From contig KE993466.1 in NCBI GenBank assembly GCA_000466585.1, positions 1 to 17,638 on the forward strand: DNA of 17,638 nucleotides. Reading direction: 5' to 3'. The translations under genes and the position numbers were made by a program. The DNA is from Clostridiales bacterium oral taxon 876 str. F0540. GTDB taxonomy: Bacteria; Bacillota; Clostridia; Clostridiales; Clostridiaceae. The first letter of the stretch is position 1, and every line of letters begins with the position of its first letter. Positions 14,173-17,638 of this stretch are shown in pieces. The notes beneath the pieces are model-generated. The model was given only the letters and a program-made list of their open reading frames with translations. It made no database searches and was not told where the DNA came from.

Positions 14173-14292
14173 CACATTGGTTTCAATTTTACTTAGAAGA
14201 GACCTGTCCATAAAATTGACGCAAAGTTATTTTTGCGAAAGTTTACTTTTAAGTCTCAAGTCTTTTATTTTTATACCTATATTATTTTCCAT
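14161..14292 (-). pseudogene. Remnant of a second RRNPP regulator gene (first 44 codons)
   Basis: The minus strand encodes MENNIGIKIKDLRL, then KSKLSQK, stop, LCVNFMDRSLLSKIETNVLE. This is nearly identical to the N-terminus of the regulator at 7742. Codon 22 (14227-14229) has changed from GAA to TAA. The homology stops at 14161, where the 3' end of the metallopeptidase gene begins on the other strand, so the rest of the regulator is missing. The RBS (CGGAGAATACTT) and start codon remain. This is an inactive relic. Confidence 0.9.
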
Positions 14293-14582
14293 AAGTATTC
14301 TCCGTGGCATACGGTTTTTTTCAAAAGTATATAAAATAAATAAAAAAACTTAATTATTTGTAAAATTTGCATTTTATTTTTATAATTACAAAGCTTTAAG
14401 AAGCCATTTCAGATATTGAAAAAAGCTAATTATATTAAATTTGAATCAAATTGATTTGTGAATATTCTTCACAAGTTTATAAGTTTTTATTAAGTCTATG
14501 TGGAAAATAAAGATTTATATAGTAATAATAAAATAATCGTATGTCACTACATATAAGTGATATATAAGTTACTGCATATGAG

Positions 14583-14611
14583 TTTGCAATAATTATCAAG
14601 TAATGTAATAT
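14583..14611 (+). promoter_or_regulatory. Candidate promoter in the right copy
   Basis: TTTGCA (14583-14588), 17 bases, then TAATAT (14606-14611), at the place of the left-copy promoter 8036-8064. The -10 is unchanged and the -35 has drifted. It would transcribe the short peptide frame and the membrane-protein gene at 14714. Confidence 0.35.
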
Positions 14612-14645
14612 TAATACAAACTGTTAGAAGCGGGGATATAAACAT

Positions 14646-14717
14646 ATAAAAGAAAAACTTTTATATGTTTTCATTATTAATAATATTAAAATAATAGTAT
14701 TGGAGATGATTCAGTGA
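14646..14717 (+). CDS. Right-copy counterpart of the AUA-start peptide frame (speculative)
   Basis: Reading from the AUA that corresponds to 8098 gives a 23-residue frame, (M)KEKLLYVFIINNIKIIVLEM followed by IQ. Its TGA stop overlaps the GTG start of the next gene as GTGA, an arrangement typical of translational coupling. The Shine-Dalgarno has weakened to GCGGGGAT, and the start is again AUA. It may equally be untranslated leader sequence around the 10-bp hairpin at 14643-14667. Confidence 0.18.
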   Translation: MKEKLLYVFIINNIKIIVLEMIQ

Positions 14718-14896
14718 AAAGAAAATCATCCAACGCAACAATAAAAATGCTTGCATTTATTTTTATACCTATATTTTTATCCAATATAGTAGCATCATTA
14801 ATTGGATTACCTCACGAGAAAACGTATGTTAGCATACATAATCTTCAATTTGATATTATTTGGATTACTATAAGTACAATTTTTTTTTTGCTTTAA
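14714..14896 (+). CDS. Small two-helix membrane protein of unknown function
   Basis: A 60-aa protein starting with GTG, with GGAG 8 bases upstream. A basic N-terminus (MKRKSSNATIK) is followed by a hydrophobic helix (about 12-31), a short polar loop with GLPHEKTY and a second helix (about 46-60) that ends abruptly at the stop with IFFLL. I do not recognise it. The final helix is short and the stop follows a run of ten Ts, so it may be a frameshift-truncated form of a longer protein. It stands directly behind the right copy of the regulator control region, so it may belong to the same regulon and could add to self-protection. Confidence 0.55.
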   Translation: MKRKSSNATIKMLAFIFIPIFLSNIVASLIGLPHEKTYVSIHNLQFDIIWITISTIFFLL

Positions 14897-14983
14897 AATT
14901 ACACAAGGAATAAACTTTGACATGTGATTTATTAGTATATTAAAGTTAAGCCTGTTTAAAAAAAGTGCTGATAATGAAGTGTT

Positions 14984-15014
14984 TTTAGGGAACTCAATTT
15001 AAGAGTTCCCTAAA
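14984..15014. terminator. Terminator-like 12-bp hairpin
   Basis: TTTAGGGAACTC (14984-14995) pairs perfectly with GAGTTCCCTAAA (15003-15014) around a 7-base loop. It is the only G+C-containing hairpin after the small membrane gene and before the signal peptidase gene. The plus strand lacks a T-tract behind it (ATTCATATC), so termination is probable by position but not typical. Confidence 0.5.
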
Positions 15015-15099
15015 TTCATATCATTTATTAGTATTAATTAAATGTTTGATAAATGAGGGTTATAATATAGGTTCTATATAATATCTTGGAGGAGTTCGC

Positions 15100-15714
15100 A
15101 TGCAAGAAAAGAAAAAAATTATAAAAGAAATCAAAGGATGGATTTTTTCCCTATTATCAGCTTTTTTTATAGTAATATTAGTAAATAGTAAGGTTCTCGC
15201 AAAGGTTCAGGTATAACAAAGTTCTATGGAAGATACTTTATATAATAATCAGCAATTAATAGTGGATAAGCTTAGTTATAATTTTAGAAAACCACATAGG
15301 GGAGATATTATTATATTCTTTGAGAATGGAAAGAAAGGAACTATTATAGATGACACTATAAGATTTAAGGATAGCATAGCAGCTGTATTTTATAATAATT
15401 CTCACAATTTAGAGAGTGAAAATAATAGGCTTGTAAAAAGAGTTGTAGGTATCCCTGGGGATGAGATTGATATTAAAAATGGATGCGTTTTTTTAAATGG
15501 CGAAAAGCTAGATGAAAAGTACGCAAAGGGAGAAACTGTTAGTGAAAAGGTTAAGTTCCCAATAAGAGTTGGAGAAAATGAATTGTTTGTTTTAGGGGAT
15601 AATCGAGCTGTAAGTAAAGATAGTAGAGAATTTGGTTTTGTTAATTATAATCAGGTTGAAGGAAGGGTAATATTTAGAGTATTTCCATTTAAAAAAATTG
15701 GAGCAATCAAATAG
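15100..15714 (+). pseudogene. lepB: Type I signal peptidase gene interrupted by an in-frame TAA
   Basis: The ATG at 15100, with GGAGG 6 bases upstream and a TATAAT at 15061-15066, opens a normal signal peptidase I. The N-terminal cytoplasmic part and the membrane anchor GWIFSLLSAFFIVIL are followed by KVQV and then TAA (15214-15216). In the same frame QSSMEDTL follows with the catalytic Ser (codon 15223-15225), then KLSY ... RGDIII, the catalytic Lys region RLVKRVVGIPGDEI and GDNRAVSKDSREFG. Everything except the one stop codon is intact, about 203 residues in all. The frame starting at the Met after the catalytic Ser (15226) would lack both anchor and nucleophile and has no RBS, so it is not a gene by itself. 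It is a fresh pseudogene, a sequencing error, or stop-codon readthrough (TAA CAA). Confidence 0.88.
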
Positions 15715-15804
15715 AATTGCAGAAATTGAATATAGAGAATAAATGTTACATATTATGAGTAATTTATAAAAGTTAAGATAACAAGTGTTTTTTTCTATTA
15801 ATTA

Positions 15805-15884
15805 TGATAGAATGTAAAATATAGGAAAATATTAGCGTTTAAGCAGTTAAAATGACAATATATCAATAAGATATATTGTCATTT
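15805..15884 (+). promoter_or_regulatory. Extended -10 promoter and 14-bp palindrome before the ABC-2 permease gene
   Basis: TGATAGAAT (15805-15813) reads as an extended -10 element. Downstream, AAATGACAATATAT (15850-15863) pairs perfectly with ATATATTGTCATTT (15871-15884) around a 7-base loop. The palindrome lies in the predicted leader, about 12 bases before the G-rich RBS, and has no T-tract. An operator or a leader hairpin that modulates translation fits better than a terminator. Confidence 0.4.
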
Positions 15885-15910
15885 ACTATAAGATGGGTGG
15901 GTGAGAATAA

Positions 15911-17509
15911 GTGATTAAAATTAAACCATTAGTTAAATATGAAATAATAAACATAAGAAGAAGCAATATAGTTTGGATAATTGGGATATTATATGCCTTC
16001 GGATTACAGCAGTCAATAAGTAGTATGTTTAAATATGGGGGACACTTTCTTTCATTAGTTGATTTTGTAGGATCATCCTGGTTGCCCTTAAATTTTATAA
16101 TGATACCAATTATGCTTGTAGCCATGGATATTGGAGCTGGCGAGAATGATATTTTTAGAACCATGAATATTTCTTCGAGAAAGTTATTTTTAAGCAAGTT
16201 AATAACAATGATCATAATAGATGCAGTAATATTGATTGTTAATATAATAGTGGCAGCAGTTATAGGAATTCTGTGCAAAGTTTCTATAGGATACTTTATC
16301 TATGAAGTTTTTGGTTATATTGCAAATACAGTTATTCTTCTACTTGTATCTACTATAATAGGTTTGTTTGTAGGACAAGTTCTTTGTAAATATATAGGAG
16401 AAGTAGTTGGATTTATTTTAGTTATAATAATATTTTTGATTTTGTGCAACTTCTATAAGGTCTTTAATATTATTGTTCCATTGTTTAATATTAGAACTTT
16501 TTCCGGAAGTTTTGACGTTATAAGTTATGATAAAAGTTATTTATATCATAATGTTTTTTGGATTCTAGCAACATTGGTGTTTTTGTCAGCATGTTTACTT
16601 AGTGAGCATAAAAGAGAAGAAAAATCCATTTTTAAAAAAGTATATATTTCTGCTATAGCAGCATCACTTATGCTTTGCATATATCTTGGTGTAAATCTTT
16701 ATTCAATGAAGCCAACTTTTTATGATGCCAGACGAAGTTTCGAAGCTGATAATCTAAGTGCTGCTAATGATAGCGAACCCAAAACTTTCTTTAGTAAAAA
16801 TAATGACAGCTATTATATAGATAAATATAATATGGATTTGATTTTAAGTGATAAGCTTGAGAATAAATGCGAGATGGAGGTAGTTTTATCAAAAGATAAT
16901 ATTAACTCTGTTGAGGTTGGGTTATATAGAAATCTTAATATATTTTCTGTATCAGTAGACGGCACTAAGGCAGATTTTAAGAGAAATGATAATAGCTTTC
17001 AGATTGATTTTCCTAAGACTTATAAAGCCGGGGATAAAATAAGTATTAAGGTTAATTACGAAGGTATTATAAAAACTGTATCAGAGCAAGGTAAACAGAT
17101 GTTCTTTGTAAGAAATAATTATTTGTTTCTTGGAGATGTTTTTGAATGGTATCCTAAATTAAACGACAGCACAATAAAGGAATATAATGTGAGTATAAAT
17201 TATAAAGGGAAAAATAAGCTTTATTCCAATTTAGATACAAAAAGTAGTTCGGGTAAATATGAATTTCAAGGAAAAGATAGAGAGATAGTTTTGGTAAGCG
17301 GCAATATAACTGAAAGAAAATATAAAAACTATTTGTTTATAGGAAATGAAGAATATATTAATAATGATGAAAATTGCAATTCAGTTATAGAGGTGAAAAA
17401 TAAACTTAATTCGAGTAAAGTGGATAAAATTTTATTTGTTCCTGCTATTCCAGGCGAAACAAGAATGGATAAGCCCTATGAAAAGGCATATATAAAGGCA
17501 GATTATTAA
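15911..17509 (+). CDS. ABC-2 permease fused to an M1-aminopeptidase N-terminal domain, no catalytic domain
   Basis: A 532-aa membrane protein with a GTG start behind GGTGGGTGAG. The first 270 residues hold about six helices of an ABC-2 type permease. The rest, from about 290, is a beta-rich extracytoplasmic domain (YNMDLILSDKLENKCEMEVV, VEVGLYRNLNIFSVSVDG, then FEWYPKLND and KYEFQGKDREIVLVSGN). I recognise this as the N-terminal sandwich of M1 aminopeptidases found in fused ABC permease/M1 proteins. Those continue with a zinc peptidase domain (HExxH), but here the frame stops at AYIKADY before any such motif. It is therefore either a short natural form or a truncated gene. An ABC ATPase start follows at 17533, so the pair would form an exporter, perhaps for peptide defence. 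Confidence 0.75.
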   Translation: MIKIKPLVKYEIINIRRSNIVWIIGILYAFGLQQSISSMFKYGGHFLSLVDFVGSSWLPLNFIMIPIMLVAMDIGAGENDIFRTMNISSRKLFLSKLITMIIIDAVILIVNIIVAAVIGILCKVSIGYFIYEVFGYIANTVILLLVSTIIGLFVGQVLCKYIGEVVGFILVIIIFLILCNFYKVFNIIVPLFNIRTFSGSFDVISYDKSYLYHNVFWILATLVFLSACLLSEHKREEKSIFKKVYISAIAASLMLCIYLGVNLYSMKPTFYDARRSFEADNLSAANDSEPKTFFSKNNDSYYIDKYNMDLILSDKLENKCEMEVVLSKDNINSVEVGLYRNLNIFSVSVDGTKADFKRNDNSFQIDFPKTYKAGDKISIKVNYEGIIKTVSEQGKQMFFVRNNYLFLGDVFEWYPKLNDSTIKEYNVSINYKGKNKLYSNLDTKSSSGKYEFQGKDREIVLVSGNITERKYKNYLFIGNEEYINNDENCNSVIEVKNKLNSSKVDKILFVPAIPGETRMDKPYEKAYIKADY

Positions 17510-17532
17510 TATCTAGTAAAGGATGGGAAATT

Positions 17533-17638
17533 ATGAACAGTTTAATAGTAAAAGATATTAAATACAACTATAAAAAAGTAGAAGCGCTAAAGGGAATATC
17601 CTTTTGTGAGTGGTAAAATAAAATGGAGAAATTTCGGC
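17533..17638 (+). pseudogene. ABC transporter ATPase, 5' fragment, frame disrupted
   Basis: The ATG at 17533, with AAAGGATGGG upstream, gives MNSLIVKDIKYNYKKVEALK then GISF, a normal start of an ABC ATPase. The next expected residues are of the type EVKKGEIFG. Instead the frame reads CEW and stops at 17614-17616, while GGAGAAATT (17625-17633) in another frame would encode the expected GEI. The distance from SF to GEI is about 8 bases too long. The Walker A lies beyond the window. It is a pseudogene or an assembly error at the sequence end. Confidence 0.65.

Larger units (their letters stand above)
14161..14704. repeat. Right copy of the duplicated regulator/control region
   Basis: The diverged second copy of 7611-8180. 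The gap between the metallopeptidase gene and the small membrane gene at 14714 consists almost entirely of this copy: the regulator remnant, a decayed hairpin, the conserved TATAAG block (14541-14572), a promoter and the short hairpin with its peptide frame. Both copies have the same orientation and enclose the whole RiPP cluster. No transposase or terminal repeat accompanies them. Confidence 0.88.

Noticed and set aside
7611..14704. Interpretation of the repeats as an insertion sequence or transposon
   Set aside because: No transposase, no terminal inverted repeats and no short target-site duplications are visible at the borders.
15226..15714. A 162-aa signal peptidase starting at the internal ATG
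   Set aside because: It would lack the membrane anchor and the catalytic Ser, which is the codon just before this ATG, and it has no RBS. The upstream frame shows that it is the rest of an interrupted gene.
15886..16278. 130-codon minus-strand open frame rich in Ile and Thr
   Set aside because: Antisense to the ABC-2 permease membrane helices; its hydrophobicity mirrors the sense strand.

Overview
The window reads as a chromosomal segment of a low-GC Gram-positive anaerobe, most likely Clostridium sensu stricto. The basis is the strong A+T bias, the purine-rich AGGAGG-type ribosome binding sites, GTG and TTG starts, a two-domain DnaD-like gene next to a DnaI-type helicase loader, and an RRNPP-type regulator. 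No species is claimed.

Left part (1-6458), mostly housekeeping. The 3' end of a tRNA and its terminator are followed by a four-gene minus-strand operon: GT2 glycosyltransferase, DUF2304 membrane protein, small EamA/ArnE-like flippase subunit, GT-C membrane glycosyltransferase. This has the layout of a lipid-carrier-dependent glycosylation pathway acting outside the membrane. Next come a minus-strand DnaD-like/DnaI replication pair and a divergent, exported G5/M23 peptidoglycan peptidase that ends in a bidirectional terminator.

Middle (6459-14900), the accessory island and the main interest. A TPR-containing XRE regulator of the RRNPP (peptide-pheromone) type is divergent from a RiPP cluster. 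The cluster holds a 64-aa six-Cys precursor rich in Pro and Gly, a radical SAM/SPASM maturase, an ABC exporter without a peptidase domain, an M16 zinc peptidase with an intact HxxEH, a small three-helix membrane protein (possible immunity), and a membrane-anchored lethal-factor-like (M34/PPEP-type) metallopeptidase. The precursor carries three Pro-Pro bonds and the PPEP branch of M34 cuts Pro-Pro bonds, so the pair suggests a RiPP whose final processing or inactivation is done by a dedicated Pro-Pro endopeptidase. The organisation recalls subtilosin (precursor, rSAM, exporter, M16), but the precursor is not one I recognise.

The cluster is bracketed by two diverged copies (about 550 bp) of the regulator's 5' end plus its upstream control region. 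The left copy belongs to the intact regulator. The right copy carries only the first 44 regulator codons, with a nonsense codon at position 22, and ends at a small membrane-protein gene. Both copies keep a promoter, a Shine-Dalgarno-like sequence and a short hairpin with a compensatory base-pair change. A hydrophobic peptide frame follows, with no AUG at the correct spacing (AUA in both), and may be the pheromone or a relic of it.

Right part (14900-17638). A type I signal peptidase gene has an in-frame TAA three codons before its catalytic Ser. It is followed by an ABC-2 permease fused to the N-terminal beta domain of an M1 aminopeptidase but lacking the catalytic domain. The start of an ABC ATPase, disrupted about 80 bp in, closes the window.
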